Position numbers and translations under genes: made by a program. Below are positions 37,614 through 47,049 of a stretch of DNA of 53,632 bases, piece after piece. This DNA is from Hylemonella gracilis (GTDB taxonomy: Bacteria; Pseudomonadota; Gammaproteobacteria; Burkholderiales; Burkholderiaceae_C): NCBI GenBank assembly GCA_945862195.1, contig CAMAXR010000002.1, positions 1 through 53,632 of the forward strand. Reading direction: 5' to 3'. Under the pieces are notes generated by a model, which worked only from the letters and a program-made list of their open reading frames with translations, did not search any database and was not told the DNA's origin. Each line of letters opens with the position of its first letter. Position 1 is the first letter of the stretch.

Positions 37614-38903
37614 TTAGCCGCCACTGTGGCGAATGTGCCGCATCAAGGGCCTGAAACCTTGTCTTGATGGCACTCTGCGCATCAGGATGTAGGTGATGGT
37701 GCCCGCTAAGGCCAAACCCACAAAGGCCATGACTGCGCGCACCGGTGTGTCTGCCGCAATCAGCGCAGAGTAAACCCCCATGGTGATCAAAACGCTCAGA
37801 TTCTCGTTAAAGCCCTGCACCGCAATGGACTGACCAGCCGTCAGCAAGCGGTGGCCACGGTGCTGGAGCAACGCGTTCATGGGGACCACCAAAATACCCC
37901 CTAAGGCACCCAGTATCAGTAAAGAGGGCACTGCCAGCTGCCAAGTGGGAATCCATAAAGACAGCAGCAAAACGATTCCCATCAAAATGCCCACGGGCAG
38001 CACCGATGTGGCGTGCTTTAAGCGCAAGCGTGTCGCCACCCACACCGCACCCACCACCACGCCCAGGGCCACAATGCCTTGCATGTAGGCGGCTTTGTCT
38101 AGCGTGAGCCCCAAAAACTGAACCGACCAGTGCAGCACCGCAAACTGCAACAGGGCTCCAACGCCCCAAAACACGGTGGTGAGCAACAAAGACAAGCCTC
38201 CTGAGCGATCACGCCAAAGCATGCGATTGGCCTTCCAAAAGTCTGAGCTCATGTGCCATACGCTCAGAGGTCTGCGGGGGTACACCGCACCGCTGGGTAC
38301 GATGCCTAGGTTGAGAAAGCCTGAGACCACATAAAGCATCAAGATGACCACGAGCGACACATTCAGGCTTGCCGAAGAAGCCCCCAAAGTCAGCGGCCAA
38401 AGGGTAGATGTAAAGCTGACCAGCTCAGAATTCAGCCACAGTTGCGAGACCAGCGCCCCGCCCAGCCCTGTACCCAGCAGCACGGACATGACCACCGCAC
38501 ATTCAATCCAGCCGTTGGCAGACACCAGCCGAGAGGGGGGTACGCTTTCGGTGATGAGACCGTATTTGGCAGGTGCGTAGGCGGACGCGCCCATGCCCAC
38601 CAAGGCAAAAGCCAGCATGGGCGGCGCACCCCATAGCATGGCGGCAGCACCCACCCACTTGAGGGCATTCATCCAAGCCATGAGGCGGCGCTTGCACACC
38701 CGATCGGCCAAGTTGCCAATAAAAGGCGCCAAAAAAACATAGGCCAAGGTGAATGCAAATTTGAGCAGCGGCGCCCACCATTCGGGCGCATTTAAAAACT
38801 GCAAATGTGCAATGGCCACAATCAACAGCGCATGGTCGGCTAAGGCCGAAATGAACTGTGCCGAAATCAGCCAAGAAAAGCCGCGCGGCAGGCGGTCTTG
38901 CAT
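37614..38903 (-). CDS. lplT: LplT-like lysophospholipid transporter (MFS)
   Basis: A 429-residue membrane protein with about 12 hydrophobic segments, of the major facilitator superfamily. The N-terminus (GFSWLISAQFISALADHALL) and the loop IGNLADRVCKRRLM match LplT, which flips lysophospholipids inward for reacylation. In E. coli it works with the acyltransferase Aas; no aas gene is seen here. The C-terminal ends converge with the GT4 gene, with 65 bp between. It lies 8 bp downstream of the UDP-glucose dehydrogenase end... on the same strand, so both can share a transcript. Confidence 0.85.
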   Translation of the reverse strand: MQDRLPRGFSWLISAQFISALADHALLIVAIAHLQFLNAPEWWAPLLKFAFTLAYVFLAPFIGNLADRVCKRRLMAWMNALKWVGAAAMLWGAPPMLAFALVGMGASAYAPAKYGLITESVPPSRLVSANGWIECAVVMSVLLGTGLGGALVSQLWLNSELVSFTSTLWPLTLGASSASLNVSLVVILMLYVVSGFLNLGIVPSGAVYPRRPLSVWHMSSDFWKANRMLWRDRSGGLSLLLTTVFWGVGALLQFAVLHWSVQFLGLTLDKAAYMQGIVALGVVVGAVWVATRLRLKHATSVLPVGILMGIVLLLSLWIPTWQLAVPSLLILGALGGILVVPMNALLQHRGHRLLTAGQSIAVQGFNENLSVLITMGVYSALIAADTPVRAVMAFVGLALAGTITYILMRRVPSRQGFRPLMRHIRHSGG

Positions 38904-38911
38904 CGGATAAC

Positions 38912-40315
38912 TTAGGTTGCGGAGGGCGCAGTGGCGGTTTGACGCGCCAAAACATTGCCCCGGCCTATGCCTTGATAGGCAATGCCCAAATCCTGCAGTT
39001 GCTCGGGGTCGTACAGGTTGCGCCCATCAAAAATCACGGCTTGACGCAATTGCTGTTTGATCAGCGCAAAGTCTGGGTTGTGGAACTGCTTCCATTCGGT
39101 CAGCACCACCAAGGCGTCAGCGCCTGTAAGCGCCGCATTGGGGGTGTCTGCCATGTGCACGCGGTCGATACCGCCCGCAATGTCTGCCAAATCTTCTCTA
39201 AGGGCCTGTTGAGCAGCGGGCATGGCTACGGGGTCGTGCGCTTGGATGCGTGCACCGCGCGAAATCAGCTCGCGAATCATGTAGCGGCTGGAAGCCTCGC
39301 GCATATCGTCGGTTTGGGGTTTGAATGCCAGGCCCCAAATGGCAAAGGTGCGACCTGTGAGGTCGTTGCCTAAGCGTTGGGTGATGCGGCGCAACAGCAC
39401 GTTGCGCTGGGCAAGGTTGACGCGTTCCGTGGCTTCCACCACTTCCATGTGGCTGCCGTTTTTAGTAGCGGTTTGCACCAGTGCGCGGGTGTCTTTAGGG
39501 AAGCAGCTGCCGCCGTAGCCGGTACCTGCATACAAAAAGCTCGGGCCAATGCGGCTGTCGCTGCCAATGCCGCGGCGCACGGCGTCCACGTCTGCGCCAA
39601 CCAAATCGGCTAGGTTGGCAATTTCGTTCATGAAGGAAATGCGGGTGGCCAGCATGGCGTTGGCGGCGTACTTGGTGAGCTCGGCGCTGGGTACATCCAT
39701 CCACACCATGCGCTCATGATGGCGGTTGAGCGAGGCATACAAACGGCCCATAGCCTCTTTAGCGTGTTCACCCATAGGCGTGCGCGGAATGCCCACCACG
39801 ATGCGGTCAGGGTGCATGAAGTCGTCAATGGCTGCGCCTTCTTTTAAAAACTCTGGGTTAGACACCACCACAAACGGCAGGTCGGCTTTGCCGCAGGCTT
39901 TAAGTTCGGCGGCCACCGCTTGGGTCACCCGCTCGGCGGTGCCCACTGGCACGGTGGATTTGTTCACAATGACGATGGGCCCTGTCATGGCGCGCGCTAC
40001 TTGTTGTGCGGCGGCAATCACGTGTGCCAGATCGGCCGAGCCGTCTTCTTGCGGCGGGGTGCCCACGGCAATGAACATGATTTCGGCGTGGGTCACCGCA
40101 GCAGGCATGTCGCCCGTAAAACTCAGGCGCTTGCCTTGGGTGTTGCGCAGAATCAGAGCATCTAGGCCTGGCTCGTAAATAGGCACGCCACCGGCCAAAA
40201 GCATGTCCAGCCGAGACTTGTCATTTTCAACACACACCACCTCGTGCCCCAGCTCTGACAGGCAAGTCGCCGTGACCAAACCCACATAACCTGCACCGAT
40301 CACAGAAACTTTCAA
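38912..40315 (-). CDS. ugd: UDP-glucose 6-dehydrogenase
   Basis: A 467-residue enzyme oxidising UDP-glucose twice to UDP-glucuronate with NAD. The NAD motif is GAGYVG (7-12). Lys215 and Asn219 (ELTKYAANA) and the catalytic Cys271 ([10 protein letters not shown]) are in place. The start is a TTG complementary to 40313-40315, supported by AGGAG about seven bases upstream and by the exact [13 protein letters not shown]-terminus. UDP-glucuronate feeds capsule, lipid A or glycolipid synthesis; the nearby GT4 enzyme is a possible user. Confidence 0.95.
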   Translation of the reverse strand: MKVSVIGAGYVGLVTATCLSELGHEVVCVENDKSRLDMLLAGGVPIYEPGLDALILRNTQGKRLSFTGDMPAAVTHAEIMFIAVGTPPQEDGSADLAHVIAAAQQVARAMTGPIVIVNKSTVPVGTAERVTQAVAAELKACGKADLPFVVVSNPEFLKEGAAIDDFMHPDRIVVGIPRTPMGEHAKEAMGRLYASLNRHHERMVWMDVPSAELTKYAANAMLATRISFMNEIANLADLVGADVDAVRRGIGSDSRIGPSFLYAGTGYGGSCFPKDTRALVQTATKNGSHMEVVEATERVNLAQRNVLLRRITQRLGNDLTGRTFAIWGLAFKPQTDDMREASSRYMIRELISRGARIQAHDPVAMPAAQQALREDLADIAGGIDRVHMADTPNAALTGADALVVLTEWKQFHNPDFALIKQQLRQAVIFDGRNLYDPEQLQDLGIAYQGIGRGNVLARQTATAPSAT

Positions 40316-40427
40316 ACCACGCTCCTAGAAGTAGCCCGCCATATTGCGGCTTTTTGGTGACATTTGAGTGACTTTACCGTGAAGCTTCGCGGCTAAGTGG
40401 GTTCTGATGCGTGACACCTATTGTGCG

Positions 40428-40433
40428 TATACT
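40428..40433 (+). promoter_or_regulatory. Candidate -10 element of umuDC
   Basis: TATACT at 40428-40433 is a good -10 hexamer and overlaps the left half of the LexA box. Transcription would begin about 40440, at or next to the umuD ATG. No good -35 is visible 17 bp upstream (TGATGC at 40405-40410). Confidence 0.4.
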
Positions 40434-40449
40434 GTATTTATGAACAGTA
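40430..40449. promoter_or_regulatory. LexA (SOS) box of umuDC
   Basis: TACTGTATTTATGAACAGTA fits the LexA consensus TACTG-N10-CAGTA exactly, with perfect outer arms. It covers a candidate -10 element and the ATG at 40440, so LexA binding would block initiation of the umuDC transcript. DNA damage would relieve this. Confidence 0.93.
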
Positions 40450-40835
40450 TTTGTGTGCCCATGCTCGGAAGCGCGCAAGCGGGGTTTCCCTCGCCTGCAG
40501 AAGACTTGCAAGAGCAGGCCATAGACCTGACCCGGTTGCTCGTCACCCACCCGCAAGCCACGTATTTGGTCAGGGCGCGCGGCGCCTCTATGGTGGAGGC
40601 GGGCATTTTTGACAACGACCTGATGGTGGTCAACCGCGCCATCAGACCCCGTCACCAGCATATTGTGGTGGCGGTGGTGGATGGGGAGTTCACCATCAAG
40701 ATGCTGCACCAGCGCCATGGGCGCACCAAGCTTAAAGCCGCCAACCCCACCTATGGCGACATCACCCCTAAAGAGGGCCAAACCCTGGAAATTTGGGGGG
40801 TGGTGACCGCCGCCATCCGCCAGTTCAAGCCCTAA
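40440..40835 (+). CDS. umuD: DNA polymerase V subunit UmuD (LexA-like autoprotease)
   Basis: A 131-residue protein if started at the ATG inside the LexA box. RecA-stimulated self-cleavage yields UmuD', which activates UmuC. The cleavage site is Ala14-Gly15 in SAQAGFPSP (Cys-Gly in E. coli). The catalytic pair is Ser50 (GASMVEAG) and Lys87 (DGEFTIK), 37 residues apart as in E. coli Ser60/Lys97. The N-terminal arm before the cut is only 14 residues, compared with 24. An ATG at 40407 and one at 40461 are in frame; the first would be upstream of the likely transcript start. umuC follows after 13 bp. Confidence 0.93.
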   Translation: MNSICVPMLGSAQAGFPSPAEDLQEQAIDLTRLLVTHPQATYLVRARGASMVEAGIFDNDLMVVNRAIRPRHQHIVVAVVDGEFTIKMLHQRHGRTKLKAANPTYGDITPKEGQTLEIWGVVTAAIRQFKP

Positions 40836-40848
40836 TAGAGACCCTAAC

Positions 40849-42228
40849 GTGTACGCCTTGGTCGACGGCAACAACTTTTATGTGTCTTGTGAGCGCGTGT
40901 TTCGCCCCAGTCTGAACGTGCGGCCGGTGGTGGTGCTGTCCAACAACGACGGCTGCGCCATTGCGCGCAGCAATGAGGCTAAGGCCTTGGGCATTGCCAT
41001 GGGGGCGCCTTGGTTCAAGATTCGCCATTTTGAGGAGTCGCACGGTTTGGTGGCGTTGTCCGCCAATTTTGCGCTGTACGGCGACATGAGTCAGCGCATG
41101 ATGAGCTTGGTGGCGGGTTTGGGCCATCGCCAAGAGGTGTACTCCATTGACGAGTCGTTTGTAGACCTGAGCGGTATCCGCGGCGACTTGGTGGATCGTT
41201 GCCGTCGCATGCGCGCGCGCGTACTGGGCTGGACAGGCTTGCCCACCAGCATTGGCCTGGGCCCCACCAAAACCTTAGCCAAGTTGGCCAACCACATTGC
41301 CAAAACCGCAGAACGCAAGCCGGGCAGCTACCCCGAATATTGGGCGCAAGTGTGCCATTTGGGGGCGGCCTCGCCCGCAGAGCTGGCCCAGGCCATGAGC
41401 GCAACCGAAGCTCGCGAAGTTTGGGGTGTAGGACCACGCATTGCGCGGCAGCTGGCAGACGCTGGCGTTCAAACCGTGAGGGATTTGCAGCAACTGGACC
41501 CCGCCGCCGTACGCCGAAGGTGGTCTGTGATGCTGGAGCGCACCGTGCGCGAGCTGCAGGGTGTGTCATGTATTGCTTTAGACGATGCGCCACCCCCCAA
41601 GCAGCAAATTGCGTGCACCCGATCTTTCGGTCATCCGGTGTTGCCTTTGTGGGAGCTGGAAGAAGCGGTGACCACCTTTGCCAGCCGTGCGGCGGAGAAG
41701 CTTCGCCAGCAACACAGTTGCGCGGCCCAAGTGCTGTGTTTTATTCGCACCAGCCCGTTTCGGGACGATCCGCCCTACGCCCGCTCGGTGCTGGTGCCAT
41801 TAAGCCGACCGAGTCACGACACGGTGTGCATCGTCCAAGCGGCGCTGCTGGGGCTGCGCAGCATTTACCGCAGCGGCTATAGGTACGCTAAGGCGGGTGT
41901 GATGCTGGTTGATTTGAGGGACGCACGCATAGCGCAAGGCGAGTTGGCTTTGTGGCCGCACGCAGAAGATGCTTGGGCCATCGAGGCGCAGCGGTCTCAG
42001 GGGGTTAGGGATGGCTTGATGCAAGCGCTGGACACCTTGAACCGCCGCTACGGGCGAGGAACCGTGGTGCTGGCCAGCAGCGGGGTGGTGAGCCATGCCT
42101 CATCTTTAAATGCGCAGAATTTCATGGGCATTCCGAAGGGCACTCCACGGCACTGGCTGATGAAGCAAGAGCGTAAAACCCCACGCTACACCACCCGAAT
42201 CGATGAAATTCCTGTAGCGCGCGCTTAA
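40849..42228 (+). CDS. umuC: DNA polymerase V catalytic subunit UmuC
   Basis: A 459-residue Y-family translesion polymerase. The catalytic carboxylates are Asp6 ([12 protein letters not shown]) and Asp101-Glu102 ([10 protein letters not shown]). The helix-hairpin-helix region [13 protein letters not shown] and the little-finger domain follow. QGELALW near residue 365 sits where E. coli has its beta-clamp peptide QLNLF and may serve as the clamp-binding motif. The C-terminal zinc-like tail of longer UmuC forms ends with [15 protein letters not shown]. The start is a GTG at 40849, with no ATG nearby that keeps Asp6. It shares the SOS promoter with umuD. Confidence 0.96.
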   Translation: MYALVDGNNFYVSCERVFRPSLNVRPVVVLSNNDGCAIARSNEAKALGIAMGAPWFKIRHFEESHGLVALSANFALYGDMSQRMMSLVAGLGHRQEVYSIDESFVDLSGIRGDLVDRCRRMRARVLGWTGLPTSIGLGPTKTLAKLANHIAKTAERKPGSYPEYWAQVCHLGAASPAELAQAMSATEAREVWGVGPRIARQLADAGVQTVRDLQQLDPAAVRRRWSVMLERTVRELQGVSCIALDDAPPPKQQIACTRSFGHPVLPLWELEEAVTTFASRAAEKLRQQHSCAAQVLCFIRTSPFRDDPPYARSVLVPLSRPSHDTVCIVQAALLGLRSIYRSGYRYAKAGVMLVDLRDARIAQGELALWPHAEDAWAIEAQRSQGVRDGLMQALDTLNRRYGRGTVVLASSGVVSHASSLNAQNFMGIPKGTPRHWLMKQERKTPRYTTRIDEIPVARA

Positions 42229-42297
42229 GGGCTGTGTCAGGGTAAATTAAGGGCCTATCATTCAAGTTCAAACTCAAATTCAATCGAGGAGGTTTCC

Positions 42298-43329
42298 ATG
42301 TTGCTGCACAAGCCGCTGTTCAATGGTTCATTCAAATTTGGTTCATACAAGTCTGGCCTCGCATTTTTGGTGGGGGCAGCCAGCTTGGCTTGGTGTGCTT
42401 TAAGCCCTATTTCTATGGCGCAGGCGCAAACCTACCCGACCAAATCGATCAAGTTGCAGGTGCCTTTTGCGCCGGGCGGCACCACCGACATCATTGCCCG
42501 CGTGATTGCAGACCCGTTGAGCAAAGTGCTGGGCCAGCCTGTGGTGGTGGAAAACAAGGCGGGCGGCGGCGGTGTTGTGGGCGCGCTGGAAACGGTGAGG
42601 TCTGCGCCTGATGGGTATTCGCTCGGTATGGCTACGGTGTCCACCACGGCAGCTAACCCTGCCATCAACCCCAAAATTCCGTACAACACTCTTACAGACT
42701 TCACACCCATCATCAACATTGCGGCCACACCCAACGTGATTGCGGTGCATCCTTCATTTCCGGCTAAAGATTACAAAGGCTTTATTGCCGAGCTTAAAAA
42801 ATCGCCGGGCAAGTATTCCTACGCCACATCGGGTACGGGCGGTATTGGGCATTTGCAGACCGAGCTCTACAAAAGCATGAGCGGCACCTTCATCACTCAC
42901 ATTCCTTACCGCGGCGCAGGTCCCGCGCTGAATGACACCGTGGCGGGTCAGGTCCCCATTATTTTTGACAACCTGCCTTCAGCTTTGCCCTTTATTCAGA
43001 GCGGCAGATTGGTGGCCATTGCCGTGGCAGCGCCTCAAAAATTAGCACAGCTGCCTAATGTGCCCACCTTCAAAGACATCGGATTGGAGCCTGTAAACCG
43101 CATGGCTTATTACGGCATCTTGGGTCCCAAAGGGATGCCCCGCGATGTGGTGGACAAAATCAACAGCGCAGTACGCAAGGCCTTGGAAGACCCCGCTGTG
43201 CGTAAAAAAATTGAAGACACCGGTTCCCTGGTCATTGGCAACACCCCAGAGCAATTTGCAGCGCAAATCAAGGCCGAATTTGAGGTCTATAAAAACGTGG
43301 TGGACTCTGCCAAGTTGACCTTGGAATAA
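42298..43329 (+). CDS. Bug/TctC-family periplasmic solute receptor
   Basis: A 343-residue receptor with a long signal peptide (cleavage likely after SMAQAQ, about residue 42). Signatures are [32 protein letters not shown] and [21 protein letters not shown] very strong GAGGAGG Shine-Dalgarno (42286-42292) suggests high expression. There are no TctA/TctB genes nearby. It may bind a small carboxylate and either feed a transporter encoded elsewhere or act as a sensor component. Confidence 0.92.
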   Translation: MLLHKPLFNGSFKFGSYKSGLAFLVGAASLAWCALSPISMAQAQTYPTKSIKLQVPFAPGGTTDIIARVIADPLSKVLGQPVVVENKAGGGGVVGALETVRSAPDGYSLGMATVSTTAANPAINPKIPYNTLTDFTPIINIAATPNVIAVHPSFPAKDYKGFIAELKKSPGKYSYATSGTGGIGHLQTELYKSMSGTFITHIPYRGAGPALNDTVAGQVPIIFDNLPSALPFIQSGRLVAIAVAAPQKLAQLPNVPTFKDIGLEPVNRMAYYGILGPKGMPRDVVDKINSAVRKALEDPAVRKKIEDTGSLVIGNTPEQFAAQIKAEFEVYKNVVDSAKLTLE

Positions 43330-43383
43330 CCCGCCAAAATGCCCCGGCCATAAAGAGGTGCCGGAAAGGTGCTGGGGCGCGTT

Positions 43384-44280
43384 ATGGACAACAACTCGAT
43401 TGATGCCTTCATTGACGCGCTTTGGCTCGAAGCTGGCCTATCGCCCAACACCTTGGCGGCCTATCGGCGCGACCTGACCCTCTACGCCCAATGGTTGCAG
43501 CAGGATCACAAGCCTCTGCTGGAGTCCAGCCCCACCGACCTGACCGCCTACTTTGCAGCGCGTCATGACCACACCAAGGCCACCAGCGCCAACCGGCGCC
43601 TCACGGTTTTAAAAAGGTTTTTTCGGTGGGCTCTGCGCGAGCGCTTGGTGGTACGCGACCCCACTTTGCAAATTCAGGCGGCCAAACAGGCGCTTCGGGT
43701 TCCCAAAACCCTCACACAAACCCAGGTGGAGGCTTTGTTATTTGCGCCCGATGTAGTCACCGATCTGGGTTTGCGCGACAAAGCCATGTTGGAGCTGATG
43801 TACGCCAGTGGCTTGCGTGTCAGCGAGCTCGTGAACCTGAAAACTTTTGAATTGGGCCAGCGCGAACATGTGGTGCGTGTGATGGGCAAAGGCCAAAAAG
43901 AACGCCTAGTCCCCTACGGTGAAGAGGCGGCCGTGTGGCTGGAGCGCTATATGGCGTCCTCACGCCCAGCGTTGTTAGGCAAAGCTCAAACCGATGATGT
44001 GTTTGTAACCCGCAGCGGCAGCAAGCCCGGCACTGCCATGACGCGCGTGATGTTTTGGATGCTGGTCAAACGGTACGCGCTGGTAGCGGGTATTGAATCC
44101 CCTCTGACGCCGCACACCCTGAGGCATGCCTTTGCCACCCATTTGCTCAACCACGGTGCGGATTTGCGAGCGGTGCAAATGCTGTTGGGCCACGCCGATA
44201 TTTCTACCACCACCATTTACACCCATGTAGCCCGAGAGCGACTGAAAACCTTGCACGCCCTGCACCACCCGAGAGGGTAA
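43384..44280 (+). CDS. xerD: Tyrosine recombinase XerD
   Basis: A 298-residue site-specific recombinase that resolves chromosome dimers at dif together with XerC. All catalytic residues are present: Arg145 (SGLRVSEL), Lys169 (GKGQKER), His244 and Arg247 (HTLRHAFATH), His270 (LGHADIS) and Tyr279 (IYTHV). The ATG at 43384 gives the usual N-terminus; a GTG at 43369 is possible. There is no sign of an attachment site or phage genes, so it is the housekeeping enzyme and not an integrase. It converges with the EAL/HDOD gene, with a 1-bp gap. Confidence 0.93.
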   Translation: MDNNSIDAFIDALWLEAGLSPNTLAAYRRDLTLYAQWLQQDHKPLLESSPTDLTAYFAARHDHTKATSANRRLTVLKRFFRWALRERLVVRDPTLQIQAAKQALRVPKTLTQTQVEALLFAPDVVTDLGLRDKAMLELMYASGLRVSELVNLKTFELGQREHVVRVMGKGQKERLVPYGEEAAVWLERYMASSRPALLGKAQTDDVFVTRSGSKPGTAMTRVMFWMLVKRYALVAGIESPLTPHTLRHAFATHLLNHGADLRAVQMLLGHADISTTTIYTHVARERLKTLHALHHPRG

Positions 44281-44281
44281 T

Positions 44282-45556
44282 TTAGACGCCCATGTTTTCG
44301 GCCCAAGCCAAGGCCATGAGGTGGGCCATATTGATTTGATGGCCTGTTAAGTCGAGTTCGCTGGCAAGACGGGCAAAGGCCGCTGCATCGGACGACTCGC
44401 AAGCCAAGGTTAATTCTAGGTAGGGGGCCAGTGGGCCTTTTCGGTGGAGCAAGGCGTCTTCCGCACCTTCGGGCAACAAGATGCTGCTCAAGGCTTGTTG
44501 GAGTGGCATTTTCAGCATGACGTCCAACACAGAAAAAATGCCCACCACAAAGGCGATGTCGCCATCGACGGGGTTGTTGGGGCGCTCGGCCACCAGCAGC
44601 TCCATGAGCCGACCCCTGACCACGGCAGTGCTTCGCAGTGCTTGAGCCGAACCGCCATCCTTGGAGGTGGAGAGCAACAGTGCAGCCCAGCGGAACATTT
44701 TGTTCAAGCCCAGCAGCATGACGGCTTGTCTGAACGAGGTGATTTTGGCGGTGAGACCAAACCCTGCTGAATTGATGTACTTGAGCAGGTTAAAGGAAAT
44801 GGTGGGGTCACGCTTGATCAGCGTTTCGATTTGGTCGGTGCTGGCTTGGCGGCGCACCATATTGATGAGCTGAACAATGTTGGCGTGCGCGGGTCTGAGG
44901 GTTTGGCCTTGCATCAGCACGGGCTTGGACAGCCAGTAGCCTTGGAAAAATTTGACTCCCAAGTCCATCATGTCGTGGTATTGAAACTCGGACTCCACTT
45001 TTTCCACCATAAAGGCGGGCTGGCCTAATTTTTCCGCGTATCGAATGCCCGCTTCTATTTGGTCGCGGCTGGCAACGCTCAAGTCAAACTTGATAAAGCT
45101 GGCCAAGGGCAACCACGAGGCATAAACGGGGTTGACCATGCGTTCGTTGAATGCCATTTTGAAGCCGCGTTTTTTAAGGTCCATCAAAGACGGGACTTTG
45201 GATTCAATCAGGTCGGCCGATTCATCCGTTAAGGGGGGGATTTCAAGCACCACGCGGCTGGGGTGAATCAGCTCTAGGTGGCCGCCCGCTAAGGAGGCAT
45301 GCGTGCAATTGATATGGAGAGTTTTTTGGGTGAGTTGGCCATCCGCATTCACCAACGACAGCACGTTAAAGAGCATTTCGGCGTCTGTGGCCGAAGAATG
45401 GTCTTTCTGAACTTGAGAGCGGTCAAACAATTCATAACCCACCACCTCTTTGCGAACATTCACAATCGCTTGCCGAGCAATGGTTGAGGACGCCTGCGTG
45501 GAGGGCGTTGCGAAATCTGAATCGGTGATGGGTGAAGAAAGCGTTGAGGTGGTCAT
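44282..45556 (-). CDS. EAL and HDOD domain signalling protein (YuxH/CdgJ-like)
   Basis: A 424-residue cytoplasmic protein. The N-terminal EAL domain (about 25-215) has VGYELFDR in place of the EAL motif, and other metal-binding acidic residues are not obvious, so c-di-GMP hydrolysis is unlikely. The C-terminal HDOD domain (about 220-415) starts with RPAHANIVQLINMVRRQAS and contains FNLLKYINSAGFGLT and GLNKMFRWAALLL. Relatives such as CdgJ regulate motility. The gene is divergent from the DUF455 gene with only 33 bp between the start codons. Confidence 0.88.
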   Translation of the reverse strand: MTTSTLSSPITDSDFATPSTQASSTIARQAIVNVRKEVVGYELFDRSQVQKDHSSATDAEMLFNVLSLVNADGQLTQKTLHINCTHASLAGGHLELIHPSRVVLEIPPLTDESADLIESKVPSLMDLKKRGFKMAFNERMVNPVYASWLPLASFIKFDLSVASRDQIEAGIRYAEKLGQPAFMVEKVESEFQYHDMMDLGVKFFQGYWLSKPVLMQGQTLRPAHANIVQLINMVRRQASTDQIETLIKRDPTISFNLLKYINSAGFGLTAKITSFRQAVMLLGLNKMFRWAALLLSTSKDGGSAQALRSTAVVRGRLMELLVAERPNNPVDGDIAFVVGIFSVLDVMLKMPLQQALSSILLPEGAEDALLHRKGPLAPYLELTLACESSDAAAFARLASELDLTGHQINMAHLMALAWAENMGV

Positions 45557-45589
45557 CGAACCATACTAGCTAAGACAGATAATTTCTTG

Positions 45590-46453
45590 ATGAAGGTTCC
45601 CAACTTTTCCCTGGATTCAGCTTCAGTTTTGAGCGCCCCCAACAACTCACCCGCCATAAATCCCGCAGAACTGCGTCAGCTGGCCCTGCAATGGTTTGTG
45701 CATGACGATCCTGTGACCAAAGCACAGGCGCTCATGCAAACCCCAGCGGGTTTAGAGGTGGATGCCCAGCGCGAGCTGAACAGCCCCTCACCTCAGCCCG
45801 GCAGACGCGCGCTCCCCTTGTTGGTGCCGCACACCCAGATCAAGCCCGCCAAGCTCCATACCCCTGAGGGGCATGCGGCGCTGGTGCATTCGGTGGTTCA
45901 CATTGAGCGCAACGCCATCGATTTGGTTTTGGATGTGGTGTGGCGCTTTTCGGGCATGCCTGAAGATTTTTACAGGGCCTGGTTTCAGGTGGCTCAAGAA
46001 GAGGCGTTGCACTTCAGCTTGCTAAGTGAGCATTTGCAAACACTGGGTTTTGGGTATGGCGATTTCCCTGCCCACGACGGCTTGTGGGAAATGGCCGAGC
46101 GCACCCAAAACGACCTCTTGGCCCGTGTGGCCTTGGTACCCAGAACCCTTGAAGCGCGTGGCCTGGATGCTTCGCCCGCTGTTAAAAAAAAGCTCTTGTC
46201 TGTGGGTGACCTGCGGGGGGCTGAAATTTTGGACCTGATTTTGCGAGACGAGGTGGGGCATGTGGCGCTGGGCAACCGGTGGTATGCGCATTTGTGCCAG
46301 CAGCGGGGGTTGGAGCCGGTGGCGACATTTGCCCAATTGAGGCAGCAGTACCAAGCACCGCGAATGAAAGGCCCCTTCAATTTGCCTGCGCGGCGGGCGG
46401 CTGGTTTCAGCGAGGCCGAGCTTCAGGCGCTCCTTACAATGGCGCAGGATTAG
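45590..46453 (+). CDS. DUF455 family ferritin-like protein
   Basis: A 287-residue protein with a ferritin-like four-helix region. Likely diiron ligands are in HIERNAIDLVLD (about 105-116), AQEEALHFSLL (about 131-141), and ILRDEVGHVALGNRWY (about 219-234), the E...ExxH pattern. Proteins of this family resemble MiaE-type hydroxylases, but the reaction is unknown. An in-frame TTG directly precedes the ATG at 45590. Confidence 0.88.
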   Translation: MKVPNFSLDSASVLSAPNNSPAINPAELRQLALQWFVHDDPVTKAQALMQTPAGLEVDAQRELNSPSPQPGRRALPLLVPHTQIKPAKLHTPEGHAALVHSVVHIERNAIDLVLDVVWRFSGMPEDFYRAWFQVAQEEALHFSLLSEHLQTLGFGYGDFPAHDGLWEMAERTQNDLLARVALVPRTLEARGLDASPAVKKKLLSVGDLRGAEILDLILRDEVGHVALGNRWYAHLCQQRGLEPVATFAQLRQQYQAPRMKGPFNLPARRAAGFSEAELQALLTMAQD

Positions 46454-46524
46454 CCCCAAGCTTTTGCCCACACCTATTCCCTATTAGTATTCAAAAACCC
46501 ATCTAACTTGCCGCTAGGTAGATC

Positions 46525-47049
46525 ATGGCCATTTATCAATTGGACGCGTATATACCGCAACTGGCCGAATCAGCTTGGGTTGCCGACAGTGCTCAGGTGA
46601 TTGGCCGTGTGACCCTGGAGGCCCACACCAGCATTTGGTTTGGCTCCATTTTGCGGGGCGACTCCGAGCACCTCCACATTGGTGCGGGCAGCAATGTGCA
46701 AGATGGCTGCGTGCTACATGCTGATGCGGGCATCCCCCTGACCCTAGAAGCCCATGTGTCGGTGGGCCATAAGGTGATGTTGCATGGGTGCACGGTGGGC
46801 GAGGGCTCTTTGATTGGCATTGGGGCCGTGGTGCTGAACCATGCCCGAATTGGCAAAAACTGTTTGGTGGGCGCAGGTGCTTTGGTCACCGAAGGCAAGG
46901 AGTTTCCGGACGGCTCCATGATTTTGGGTAGCCCCGCCAAGGTGGTGAAAACCTTGAGCGCTGAGCAAATTTTGGGCATCAGGCGCATTGCCGATCACTA
47001 CATTGAAAACGCCAAGCGCTACCGACTGGGGTTGAAGCGCATTGTCTGA
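46525..47049 (+). CDS. Gamma-class carbonic anhydrase-like protein
   Basis: A 174-residue left-handed beta-helix protein of hexapeptide repeats. Zinc or metal ligands are His65 (VLHADAG), His82 (VGHKVM) and His87 (LHGCTV), in the conserved spacing. The C-terminal helix (ILGIRRIADHYIENAKRYR) packs against the trimer. Activity as carbonic anhydrase is not certain for the family (YrdA/PaaY-like). The stop overlaps the hslO start by 8 nt. Confidence 0.93.
   Translation: MAIYQLDAYIPQLAESAWVADSAQVIGRVTLEAHTSIWFGSILRGDSEHLHIGAGSNVQDGCVLHADAGIPLTLEAHVSVGHKVMLHGCTVGEGSLIGIGAVVLNHARIGKNCLVGAGALVTEGKEFPDGSMILGSPAKVVKTLSAEQILGIRRIADHYIENAKRYRLGLKRIV

Noticed and set aside
43384-44280. Possible phage or island integrase
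   Set aside because: All features match housekeeping XerD; no att sites, repeats or phage genes flank it.
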